36,367 nt of DNA from a virus. The number at the start of each line of letters is the position of its first letter. Within the stretch, counting starts at the first letter, position 1. Under the pieces are notes generated by a model. The model ran no database searches and was not told the DNA's origin. It worked only from the letters and a program-made list of their open reading frames with translations. The position numbers were made by a program, and so were the translations under genes. Shown here piece after piece: positions 14,390 through 21,869 of this stretch. Location of the stretch: positions 1 through 36,367 of the IMG/VR virus record IMGVR_UViG_3300020054_000461; one strand, 5' to 3'.

Positions 14390-14391
14390 GC

Positions 14392-15012
14392 ATGTTTGGC
14401 AACCCATCTTCGTCAGGAGCGCTTAACCTCGGTGCCTCTTCGTCGGCAGGTGTGCAGCCTGCCATGTCGAACCCCTTCGCTTCACAGGGTATGCAGCAGA
14501 TGTCCCAGTCCCCCTTCATGGGCGGAATGGCTGGTGGCATGGGCATGCAGCAGAACATGATGCAGCAGCCCATGGCGCCGCCCAGTGAAATGGAAGTTCA
14601 GTTGGCGTTGATGCGCACGCTGGCTCCCATTGACCGCTTTATCGCTGGAGCGGGCATGGCGACGTTCTTGCAGATGTTCAACGACCTCGTCACGTTCTCC
14701 GTTCTTGAAGTCATGAAGAACGCTACGTTCAAACTCGACGATGACGGTGTGATGAAGATGGACATTACGAGCCTCCCGTCCCATTTGCAGACGATGAGCG
14801 CCGAGAACGTCACTGGTCAATTCAATGCCCTGCAGATGGCCAGTCAGCAAAGCATCCAGCAGGCAGAGATGCAGCAGCAGCAGATTGCCGCGTTTGCACA
14901 ACAGAGCATGATGGGCGGCGCGCTGAGCGCTGCCCTTGCGAATGAGGGTCTCATGGACAAGGCAGGCGGTGCTGCTGGCAAGTTCATGGGCTCTTTCATG
15001 GGGATGAGATGA
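14392..15012 (+). CDS. Met/Gln-rich 206-aa protein
   Basis: ATG 14392 follows GCAGGGGGTCTGAGC. The first 65 residues are a Met/Gly/Gln/Ser low-complexity region (GGMAGGMGMQQNMMQQPM). A compact helical core (about 68-130, APIDRFIAGAGMATFLQMFN) follows, then a Gln-rich coiled coil (QSIQQAEMQQQQIAAFAQQS) and a Gly/Met-rich end. No cysteines or certain membrane span. The stop overlaps the next ATG. The low-complexity ends suggest multivalent assembly. Function unknown. Confidence 0.75.
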   Translation: MFGNPSSSGALNLGASSSAGVQPAMSNPFASQGMQQMSQSPFMGGMAGGMGMQQNMMQQPMAPPSEMEVQLALMRTLAPIDRFIAGAGMATFLQMFNDLVTFSVLEVMKNATFKLDDDGVMKMDITSLPSHLQTMSAENVTGQFNALQMASQQSIQQAEMQQQQIAAFAQQSMMGGALSAALANEGLMDKAGGAAGKFMGSFMGMR

Positions 15013-15251
15013 TGCTGCAGGATTCAATGATTGGCTTCGCGTCTTCAACGATGGAGATTTTCGCCCCCGTCAAGAGCGTCATCATCGACATGGTCATGGT
15101 GCAACTGCTGTCCATCATCCTCGCACTGGCAGCCATCCTCCTGCTGGCCTCCTCGCAGTTGGCGAGTGACCAGATTGCCTACCTTGTGGCAGGGCTATTC
15201 GGGGCGTTCTTCATGCTCGGGAGCATCTACGCTCGCATCTCCGAGGTGTAG
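15009..15251 (+). CDS. Two-span membrane protein, 80 aa
   Basis: ATG 15009 overlaps the upstream stop by four bases. Two hydrophobic spans lie at about 25-48 (IIDMVMVQLLSIILALAAIL) and 54-75 (DQIAYLVAGLFGAFFMLGSI), with a short turn LASSQLASD between them. The size and layout resemble holins, but no lysis enzyme lies nearby, so that reading is weak. The last 57 bases overlap the end of the convergent minus-strand gene. It is the last member of the membrane/GTPase block. Confidence 0.75.
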   Translation: MMLQDSMIGFASSTMEIFAPVKSVIIDMVMVQLLSIILALAAILLLASSQLASDQIAYLVAGLFGAFFMLGSIYARISEV

Positions 15252-15473
15252 AGGCCCAGTGTAGCGACCCCACTTCTTGAGTGGGCACTCGCTTGACCGC
15301 AGCACGGTCTTGACCCGCATTTGGCAGCCGCATTCCAAGCACCGGCTGTACCACTCATCCCAGCGCGGGCAGGTTTTGCAGATGCTGATTCGTTCGGTCT
15401 GAACTTGGTCGGGTACAAAGCGGCGTAGCCCAGCATCGCGCGCTGCACGGCTAAGGTCGACCACGGTCTTCAT
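15195..15473 (-). CDS. Cysteine-rich zinc protein on the opposite strand, 92 aa
   Basis: Starts at ATG 15473 (MKTVVDLSRAARDAG); an in-frame GTG at 15521 is possible. Residues 32-66 contain ICKTCPRW, RCLECGCQMRVKT and ECPLKKWG, i.e. cysteines 32, 35, 45, 48, 50 and 63 in the pattern of a small phage zinc-ribbon family usually found singly. It is the only minus-strand gene in the late block and overlaps the tail of the convergent gene 15009-15251. Orientation and isolation suggest an independently expressed insert (moron). Its conserved pattern makes it much better supported than the other antisense frames. Confidence 0.75.
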   Translation of the reverse strand: MKTVVDLSRAARDAGLRRFVPDQVQTERISICKTCPRWDEWYSRCLECGCQMRVKTVLRSSECPLKKWGRYTGPLHLGDASVDAPEHEERPE

Positions 15474-15582
15474 GGACACGGGAACGCCTGCGATTCGAGG
15501 TGTAGCGCGTGGTAGTTTCACGCTGTTCAGGACTGGCTTGTCGTTCAAAACCGTTATGGCGGCTGGTTGCGTGGCCCCACGT

Positions 15583-16281
15583 ATGGGGAGCGGACGCCAG
15601 AACAAGCGTTCGTGCCCGTTCTGCCAACACGACGACCGCGACTCGTTGGAGCAGAGCATCATCGACGGAGTCGCTGAGGCCCGTTTGATGGACCAAGACT
15701 TGGGCTGGCGAGCCAACACGGCTGAGCGCCACATGAAGAACCACGTCGGGGACTATCATGTCGGCGCCAACCACTCTTGCGCGGTCTGCACCGACGACAA
15801 CCGGCGCATGTTTGAGGTCGCCTACTTTGAAGGCGAGCGCACCACGGACGACATCGCTGAAGAGTTGGGGTGCAGCGAAGAATTGGTCTACCGCCACATG
15901 AAGCAGCACTTCCAGCCGTTGGTCAAGAAGTCGTCAGCCGCCATCGTGGCCATTGACGCTGGTCAGGAAATCAACATCTTGCGCGACAACGTCCAGTCCC
16001 TGAACGGCAAGTTGGCTCAGTTCATGCAGGAAAGCAGCGTGCACGACGACGGCGTGATTGCCGACATGGTGCGTTTGCACAAGGAAGTGCGCGAGACGCT
16101 CAAGGACCTCAGCATGTATCAGGAGAAGTGGGCTACCCCGACAACGAGCGTGGCGAACAGCACCATCAATGTCCTGAAAGTCGAGTTGGGCAAGGAGAGC
16201 CCTGAAGTATGGCGCCGCGTCCGTGAGAGCCTGCTGTCCCAAGCCGACGGTGTCGACGAAGACATCGTGGATATTCTGTGA
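15583..16281 (+). CDS. Duplicated zinc-finger/HTH protein, possible small terminase subunit
   Basis: I chose ATG 15583 because a weak TATA-like GTTATGG lies 27 nt upstream; ATG 15556 is also possible. Two homologous repeats follow: CPFC (11-14) with RHMKNH (49-54), and CAVC (66-69) with RHMKQH (104-109). Each is a CxxC plus HxxxH site around a helix-turn-helix; the second HTH reads TTDDIAEELGCSEELVYRH. The C-terminal half is helical and may oligomerise. The single-copy form is a common phage DNA-binding family. A DNA-binding, oligomeric protein upstream of portal and TerL would suit the small terminase, but a regulator is an alternative. Confidence 0.75.
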   Translation: MGSGRQNKRSCPFCQHDDRDSLEQSIIDGVAEARLMDQDLGWRANTAERHMKNHVGDYHVGANHSCAVCTDDNRRMFEVAYFEGERTTDDIAEELGCSEELVYRHMKQHFQPLVKKSSAAIVAIDAGQEINILRDNVQSLNGKLAQFMQESSVHDDGVIADMVRLHKEVRETLKDLSMYQEKWATPTTSVANSTINVLKVELGKESPEVWRRVRESLLSQADGVDEDIVDIL

Positions 16282-16290
16282 GGTGAGAAG

Positions 16291-17409
16291 ATGCCGGCGA
16301 CTGGTTCCGACACGCGGATGTACAGTCCGCGTAGCGAGTCCAACCTCGGCTACTCCAAGGACGACGATTACCCTCACGGTATCGGCGACTCAGAGGAAGT
16401 GGAGGCCTACCGCGACAAGCAGATGGCCGAGAAGGAGAAGCCGACGCTCACCGACGACCTTCCTCACCTGCAACTCTCCATTCCCCGCACGCCTCCACCC
16501 ATGCCCGGTATGCCTCCGATGGAGGAAGAAGAGCCAGCGATGGACGACCAGTTCAACGAAGGTCAGCAGTTTGGGGCCATGACGGGCATGCCCGATGTGG
16601 GCAACCTCAGCATCGGCAACGCGACGGGGACCATGCCTGCGCCCGGCGGTATGCTGGCTACGGGCGAGCCCATGGACCACGCATGGTCGTCGCTCATGAA
16701 GGCGCGGCTTGACGATGCAGGCACTGGGAAGGACAAGACGTGGAGTCAGCCGAAGTTTGAGACGCAGCCCGGTGGTTCCGACATCACGACGGCAACCAGT
16801 CGTCGCTCCAAGGCGCAGTCGCGTGCGCTTGGTGGTGGCGGAAAGAAGCGCGGTCTTGACCTCGCCCCCCTCAGCGTCGACCGGACGCACCTTGGCGTTG
16901 CGACCAAGCAACCCCTCCGCCTCTTCCCTGAGCAGTACGGCCATCAGCGCGCGACCCAGCAGCGTCGCAGACTCATGGGCAACGTGCCGCAGGCTCCTGC
17001 TGGACACGGGCTTGGTCCAGAGCGCTCTTATCAACCGCGTGGGCCGAAGGTTGCCGTGAGCGGGCAGACTCCGATGAAGGAACCCATGGTGCCTCGTGAG
17101 AAGGGACAGGGCTTTGCCAAGTCCATGGAGGGCCTGCGCGAGGACATCGAGGCCCTGAACAAAGCCAAGGACTACCTGCAGTTCAGCCAAATCCGAAGGC
17201 TGCTGCGCCAACTCAAGGACGCAACGGAGCGACAAGAGCGTCGACTGAAGGCCGCTGCGCCCGGTGAGAATCGAGAGGCTGGACATCGAGAGGGGCAGGA
17301 CAGCACGACGAAACCTGAGGGCGCCACTGAGAATCTGGAGGACGACCCGAAGAACTGGGGCGCCCCGTCCACGTTGTTTGCTGCACGTGGGAGCGGGAGG
17401 GTCGGCTGA
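16291..17409 (+). CDS. Unknown 372-aa disordered protein with internal AWxxLM tag
   Basis: ATG 16291 follows GAGGTGAGAAG. The first 120 residues are acidic and Pro/Met-rich (PPPMPGMPPMEEEEP). GEPMDHAWSSLMKARLDD at 125-142 is the recurring tag, here internal, and its DNA matches that of the C-terminal tag of gene 8245 at 24 of 27 positions. A basic disordered stretch and a final helical segment follow (EALNKAKDYLQFSQIRRLLR). If the tag is a delivery signal, the first 120 residues could be cleaved off. Stop and next ATG overlap as TGATG. No family recognised. Confidence 0.75.
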   Translation: MPATGSDTRMYSPRSESNLGYSKDDDYPHGIGDSEEVEAYRDKQMAEKEKPTLTDDLPHLQLSIPRTPPPMPGMPPMEEEEPAMDDQFNEGQQFGAMTGMPDVGNLSIGNATGTMPAPGGMLATGEPMDHAWSSLMKARLDDAGTGKDKTWSQPKFETQPGGSDITTATSRRSKAQSRALGGGGKKRGLDLAPLSVDRTHLGVATKQPLRLFPEQYGHQRATQQRRRLMGNVPQAPAGHGLGPERSYQPRGPKVAVSGQTPMKEPMVPREKGQGFAKSMEGLREDIEALNKAKDYLQFSQIRRLLRQLKDATERQERRLKAAAPGENREAGHREGQDSTTKPEGATENLEDDPKNWGAPSTLFAARGSGRVG

Positions 17410-19355
17410 TGTTCAAGGTCCATCTGCCCGCCACGTCCTACCTGAAGAAGCAGGTGAAGTTCTTCGACACGCTGGATTTCCTCAAGGCGTACAAGAAGCA
17501 CGTTTGGATGAACCAGTCGGCCTCCATCATCAAGAGCGCTGGGTTGGCTTTTGGCGACAAACTGCTTCCTCACTCATGGGCGCCAACCGAAGCCGGGATT
17601 CATCCTGACCCGGACACACCCGACCACCCCCCGTGGAACCATCACCCTGAGACAGGTGAACTTCTTCCCGGCGGGATTCATCCCATCGACTTCATTCATC
17701 GTGACCTGCAGCAGCGGTATGGACTCAAGCCGCAGCAAGCCGCAGACCTGATTGACGAAGCAATTGACCTTCATAACAGAGAGGCTGGTGAAAATCACCA
17801 AGTCCCCAGTTTTGGCAGTCCGCAGTGGCGCAAGGTGTTCATTGGTCCTCACTATCCTCACAACGACGAAGTGCACATGCGCAAGGTGCGCGGCCGAGAC
17901 CCGCTGTACGAAGGTGGACCTCGCCCGTTCATCACGTATTTCGCGAACAGTGGAAACGTCGAGGGTGCTGCTCAGGGTCAATGGATTGACGGTGGCGCCG
18001 TGCACATTAACCGTGCACTTGGGGAAGTACTGGGAAAACGAGGATATCTTCAGGGGTTAAGCCCTGAGCGGTACCCAAATTACGTCAAGTACAACGCTCT
18101 CAAGCCGGGTGACTTGTCTGGTGGCATCGTTCAGTCGATTGGAACAAAGGATTTCAAGCAATATCAGCAAACAGGGCAGTTGCCTGAGTTTTACCAGAGT
18201 GAAGGGATGCAGGCGGCATTAGACGAGCAGCGCCGCCATCCTGAAATCCACGCACACCAGTTGGCACAGGTGATGCCTGACGCCTTTTATCACGCGCCTA
18301 CTGGAAAGGGGGGTGGTCGTGGCGGTGGTTCAACAATTGACCTGAAGGGCATTCTTGAGGCGATGGGGGTTGAGCATGGCCTTTCTAACGAAGACTTGGA
18401 AAAAATTGCTGGAACAAGAATGATGAAGTTACTGTTTCAGGACACCCACAAAATTGATTCAGAGAGCGGTAGTGGTGCTGTAAAGTCATTGGTCAACGTG
18501 ATGCTTCGAGACATCGGGTCTCACTACCAAGATGAGCATTACCCGATGCACGCTTCGCACGCTCGTGGCGCCGAAATGGATGAATCGACGCCGTTTCACC
18601 GAGCCGCGAACCGGGTGGCCGGGAACATTGTCGCTCACATGAGCAACGCCGCTCACAAGTTGATGATGCAGGGGATGCCTGAAGATGAAGCGATAATGAC
18701 TGTGGCTGAGAAAATGCGCCAATCTCAGGTCAACACAAAGGGTCGTTACGCGCCGGAGGAGGGATTGCGTGAGAAAACAGAGGCGCTTTTGACGGCGATG
18801 CTCAACAGAAGCGGCCATGACCCTGTGACGATGGAATCCTTGGACAGGATGTTGGGTGAAATCCCGACAGACCCTGAGCAGCATCACTTGCGAACACCGA
18901 CTCTGTCGTTTGACCAAGAACACGCTGCTCCAGAACACTGGAGGCACCGCATCGTTTTCGGTCACGAGACCGCTCCTCAAGGCGACCAGATAACTGAGGA
19001 TGTGCCGCCCCAGCCCACGCCTGCCCCCGAGCCTCCTATGGTCGGTGGTGCTGGTTCGGGTGGCCTCGGCCTCGGCTCAGGTGGTCAAGGGGGAGTGCTC
19101 GTGACGCCGTCTACAGGGGCACCCGCTCCTCCGCCGCCTGTGGCTGTACCACCTGTCGCGGCTCCCCCCATGCGTCAGGCTGCTCCGTTTGAAGAGCAGT
19201 ACATGCAGTCGCTCAACATGCCGCGCGGTCAGACATTCTTCGACATTGGTACTACGGGTTTGGTGCGACGCTCTGACGATGTGGCCTCCAGCCTCGACGA
19301 GATTCGCAAGAAGATGGGCTATTTCGACGGCTTCCTCAGGGGGTTGCAGCCATGA
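17409..19355 (+). CDS. Unknown 648-aa structural-type protein
   Basis: ATG 17409 is preceded by GGGAGGGTCGGC. The protein begins MFKVHLPATSYLKKQVKFF, has a long His/Asp-rich soluble region (residues about 60-520; for example HPDPDTPDHPPWNHHPETGE) and then a Pro/Gly-rich linker (PAPEPPMVGGAGSGGLG and APAPPPPVAVPPVAAPP, about 555-610), and ends with a short helical piece. I recognise no catalytic motif. The large domain plus proline linker upstream of TerL would fit a minor virion or internal protein. It overlaps the following gene by ATGA. Confidence 0.75.
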   Translation: MFKVHLPATSYLKKQVKFFDTLDFLKAYKKHVWMNQSASIIKSAGLAFGDKLLPHSWAPTEAGIHPDPDTPDHPPWNHHPETGELLPGGIHPIDFIHRDLQQRYGLKPQQAADLIDEAIDLHNREAGENHQVPSFGSPQWRKVFIGPHYPHNDEVHMRKVRGRDPLYEGGPRPFITYFANSGNVEGAAQGQWIDGGAVHINRALGEVLGKRGYLQGLSPERYPNYVKYNALKPGDLSGGIVQSIGTKDFKQYQQTGQLPEFYQSEGMQAALDEQRRHPEIHAHQLAQVMPDAFYHAPTGKGGGRGGGSTIDLKGILEAMGVEHGLSNEDLEKIAGTRMMKLLFQDTHKIDSESGSGAVKSLVNVMLRDIGSHYQDEHYPMHASHARGAEMDESTPFHRAANRVAGNIVAHMSNAAHKLMMQGMPEDEAIMTVAEKMRQSQVNTKGRYAPEEGLREKTEALLTAMLNRSGHDPVTMESLDRMLGEIPTDPEQHHLRTPTLSFDQEHAAPEHWRHRIVFGHETAPQGDQITEDVPPQPTPAPEPPMVGGAGSGGLGLGSGGQGGVLVTPSTGAPAPPPPVAVPPVAAPPMRQAAPFEEQYMQSLNMPRGQTFFDIGTTGLVRRSDDVASSLDEIRKKMGYFDGFLRGLQP

Positions 19356-20359
19356 CCGACAAGGTGCTCGTGAAGGCCATGAGGGCCGAATACCCTGTGT
19401 CTGGAGGTGGCCCCATCATAAACATAGGTGGTGGTGGTGGCGGTGGTCGAGGCGCTGTAGGCGTCACCCGCCGTCAGCGCGCTCTTGGTGGGCTTGGTAC
19501 GGCAGTGGGTGTGCTCGGTGCACTCGCTGGTCAGCATCGAAGCCTCGGTGGGCTGGTTCAGTCTGCCATTTCTGGCGGCACTCAGGGTTCTGCGCTTGGC
19601 AACGCTTTGGGTCGAAAGTTCACATCTCGTGAGCGCCAAGCCCGCGCTGACTACGAAGAGGGTCTTCGCCAGCGATACGCAGAACGCCAAGCGGCAGGCG
19701 ACATGGGCATGTTTCAAGGCACTCGTCGGATGGGGAGGACGGTAGGTACTGCTACTGACCCCATGACGATGGCCAACCAAATGCGCTATGTGGACCGAGA
19801 GCGGGCAGAAGCCATCGAACGACAAAAGGCGCAGGCGGCTTTTGAGGAGGCACGTCAGAGGGCCCGTGGGAGGCAATTTGGTGAGGAAGACTTGGCAGAC
19901 CTTGAGCGTATGAATGCTTTCAGAGGCATGACTGGCTTGAGTAGTACCGACATTGATGCGGGCATAGCCAACGTGGGGGCTGCAGGTGGTCCAGCGACTC
20001 GCTATCCAGAAGCCGAGTTTGTACCGGTAGTTGACGCGAGAGGGAACGTGTTGCACCATGACGCAAGCCAAGTCGCGGGCATCCAAACCCCGCCTCTACT
20101 CACAGCACCGGGTGCTCCTGCTGAGTTGAACAGGGACGAAGGGAACGCTAACAGTGCTGCTGCTCAACAGACAATCGGTGTGACTGGTGACGATGCGAGC
20201 GAGGAGCAAGTGAATGCGTTCACCACCTATCAGCGGCCACGTCCTGAATCGTCGCAGCCGGAGGACAGGACGGTGCAGGCAAAACTACCCGTCGGTGTTC
20301 AAAGAAGCGACACTGCTGGGATGAGTGACCTACAGCAGCGCAATATGGGGGCGGTGTGA
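19352..20359 (+). CDS. Unknown 335-aa Gly/Arg-rich protein
   Basis: ATG 19352 overlaps the previous stop. Residues 18-110 are Gly-rich and weakly hydrophobic (INIGGGGGGGRGAVGV, GLGTAVGVLGALAG). A long charged helix follows (about 140-180, RAEAIERQKAQAAFEEARQR), then a polar disordered C-terminus. No cysteines. Gly-rich hydrophobic plus helix layouts occur in internal proteins that act on membranes during DNA ejection, which is a guess here. It ends directly at the TTG start of TerL. Confidence 0.72.
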   Translation: MTDKVLVKAMRAEYPVSGGGPIINIGGGGGGGRGAVGVTRRQRALGGLGTAVGVLGALAGQHRSLGGLVQSAISGGTQGSALGNALGRKFTSRERQARADYEEGLRQRYAERQAAGDMGMFQGTRRMGRTVGTATDPMTMANQMRYVDRERAEAIERQKAQAAFEEARQRARGRQFGEEDLADLERMNAFRGMTGLSSTDIDAGIANVGAAGGPATRYPEAEFVPVVDARGNVLHHDASQVAGIQTPPLLTAPGAPAELNRDEGNANSAAAQQTIGVTGDDASEEQVNAFTTYQRPRPESSQPEDRTVQAKLPVGVQRSDTAGMSDLQQRNMGAV

Positions 20360-21841
20360 TTGGCTGACGTCAATTCGCTCATCTACGACATGGACCGCCA
20401 GATGTCGGCGAAGTCCTTTGACTACTTTTTCACGGACATCCTCGGTTTTGAGTTGTCCCAGCACCACCGTGACTGGCTCCGTGGCCTCAACGAGAACCGC
20501 TACTACTGCGTGAAGGCGAGCCGTGACCACGGCAAGTCTGTGTTCTTCATGTCCTACGCGCTCTGGATTGCAGCGTTTCAGCCGGGCACGCACATCATGG
20601 TGTTCAGCCACAGCCTTGAGCAGACGCTTGAGCACATGCGTTTCATTCGGAACAACATTGAGAGTGCGGACATCCTCAAGGAATTGAAGCCAGCGGGCAA
20701 GCCGTGGGCCAAGTCCTACTTTGAGTTCACCAACGGCAGCCGTATCATGGCCAAGTCCGTGGGCGGTGCAACCCGTGGTTTCCACCCTGACGTGGTCGTG
20801 TGCGACGACATTCTGTGGGGCACGACCAGTTCTGAGTTGCAGCGGGCTGCTGACTGGTTCTACACCGTCTTGCTTCCTGTGCTGCACCACACGGGTCGCC
20901 TGATGATGGTCGGAACGCCCTTCTCCTACAACGACCTGTACGCTGAATTGGAGGACAAGGACACCTTCACGGTCGAAACCTACCCCGCCATTCTGGCGAA
21001 CGGCGAGCCGCTGTGGCCCAACCGATGGCCGCTTGAGGCCCTCAAACAGCGTGAGGAATCAATGCCTGCCATCAAGTTCGCCCGTGAGTACCTGTGCGAA
21101 CCGATTCACGACATGTCGAGCATGTTCCCGATGACGCTGTTGGAGCAGGCCCGCGACCCCAGCCTTGTGTTGCTGGACAAAGCCGAGCAGGACTTTGACG
21201 AAGACGGCGAGCCCTCTGGCACGTTTGGCCAGCACTTTGTCGGATGGGACCCGGCAATTGCCAGCGACTCCAACGCTGACTACACTGCGATGGCTGTTCT
21301 GCGTATGCCTCCAGACGAGGACGTCAAGCAGGTCGTTCATATCGTCAACGAGAAGGGTCTGAGCAGCACCGCCCAAAAGCGCCGCATCATCATGCTCAAC
21401 AGTCGGTTTCAACCAGACCTCATCGAACTTGAAGGGAACAACTTCCAGCGAATGTTTGAGGCCGAACTCAAGGACATGCGCGAGGACATCCCCATCAAGA
21501 CCTTCATGACCACGCGTCAAAAGAAGGAGTCGATGTTCATGAGCCTCCTCATGGCCTTTGAGCAGGGTCAGATTCGCACCCCTTGGGGCGACGAGAAGAG
21601 CAAGGAGTTCACCCGTGCGTTGGAGACGCAACTCAGCCGGTTCGGCATGCAGAAGAACGGGCGGCTGGAGTCTGTTGGCTCGCACGACGACTTGGCCATG
21701 GCGCTCGCGTTGGCGAACTGGGCCACGAAGGAGTTCAAAGGAAGCATCGTTCTGCTTGACGACTACCTTGACGGCTTCGACACTTGGTTTGGCGACGTGA
21801 AGCAGAACCACGTCGCTGGGGCAACGTGGTTCACGGCATGA
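20360..21841 (+). CDS. terL: Large terminase subunit (TerL)
   Basis: The 493-aa DNA-packaging motor. ATPase: the Walker A variant ASRDHGKS at 53-60, Walker B VVVCDD at 145-150 and LMMVGTPFSY at 181-190. RNase H-like nuclease: GWDPA with D297, LIELEGN with E356/E358 and SHDDLAMALA with D443/D444, the three acidic clusters expected for two-metal cleavage. It starts at TTG 20360 right after the upstream stop; no ATG fits. TerL docks on the portal, hydrolyses ATP to drive DNA into the prohead and cuts at the end. Downstream are a wHTH-LAGLIDADG protein and the portal. The length is typical. Confidence 0.95.
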   Translation: MADVNSLIYDMDRQMSAKSFDYFFTDILGFELSQHHRDWLRGLNENRYYCVKASRDHGKSVFFMSYALWIAAFQPGTHIMVFSHSLEQTLEHMRFIRNNIESADILKELKPAGKPWAKSYFEFTNGSRIMAKSVGGATRGFHPDVVVCDDILWGTTSSELQRAADWFYTVLLPVLHHTGRLMMVGTPFSYNDLYAELEDKDTFTVETYPAILANGEPLWPNRWPLEALKQREESMPAIKFAREYLCEPIHDMSSMFPMTLLEQARDPSLVLLDKAEQDFDEDGEPSGTFGQHFVGWDPAIASDSNADYTAMAVLRMPPDEDVKQVVHIVNEKGLSSTAQKRRIIMLNSRFQPDLIELEGNNFQRMFEAELKDMREDIPIKTFMTTRQKKESMFMSLLMAFEQGQIRTPWGDEKSKEFTRALETQLSRFGMQKNGRLESVGSHDDLAMALALANWATKEFKGSIVLLDDYLDGFDTWFGDVKQNHVAGATWFTA

Positions 21842-21849
21842 CTAAATAG
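21842..21849 (+). promoter_or_regulatory. TATA-like box for gene 21870
   Basis: CTAAATAG is centred about 25 nt before ATG 21870, just after the TerL stop. AGAGGGAATATC also precedes the ATG and could serve as a Shine-Dalgarno for read-through transcripts. Confidence 0.45.
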
Positions 21850-21869
21850 CACCGAAAAGAGGGAATATC

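Noticed and set aside
13298-14407. 369-codon minus-strand frame
   Set aside because: Antisense to gene 13385-14389, which has a ribosome-binding site and Cys/His motifs. The minus product is Leu/Val/Arg-rich without motifs.
15009-15251. Holin
   Set aside because: Two spans and small size fit, but no endolysin-like gene is present and archaeal virus exit is often different; kept as a membrane protein of unknown role.
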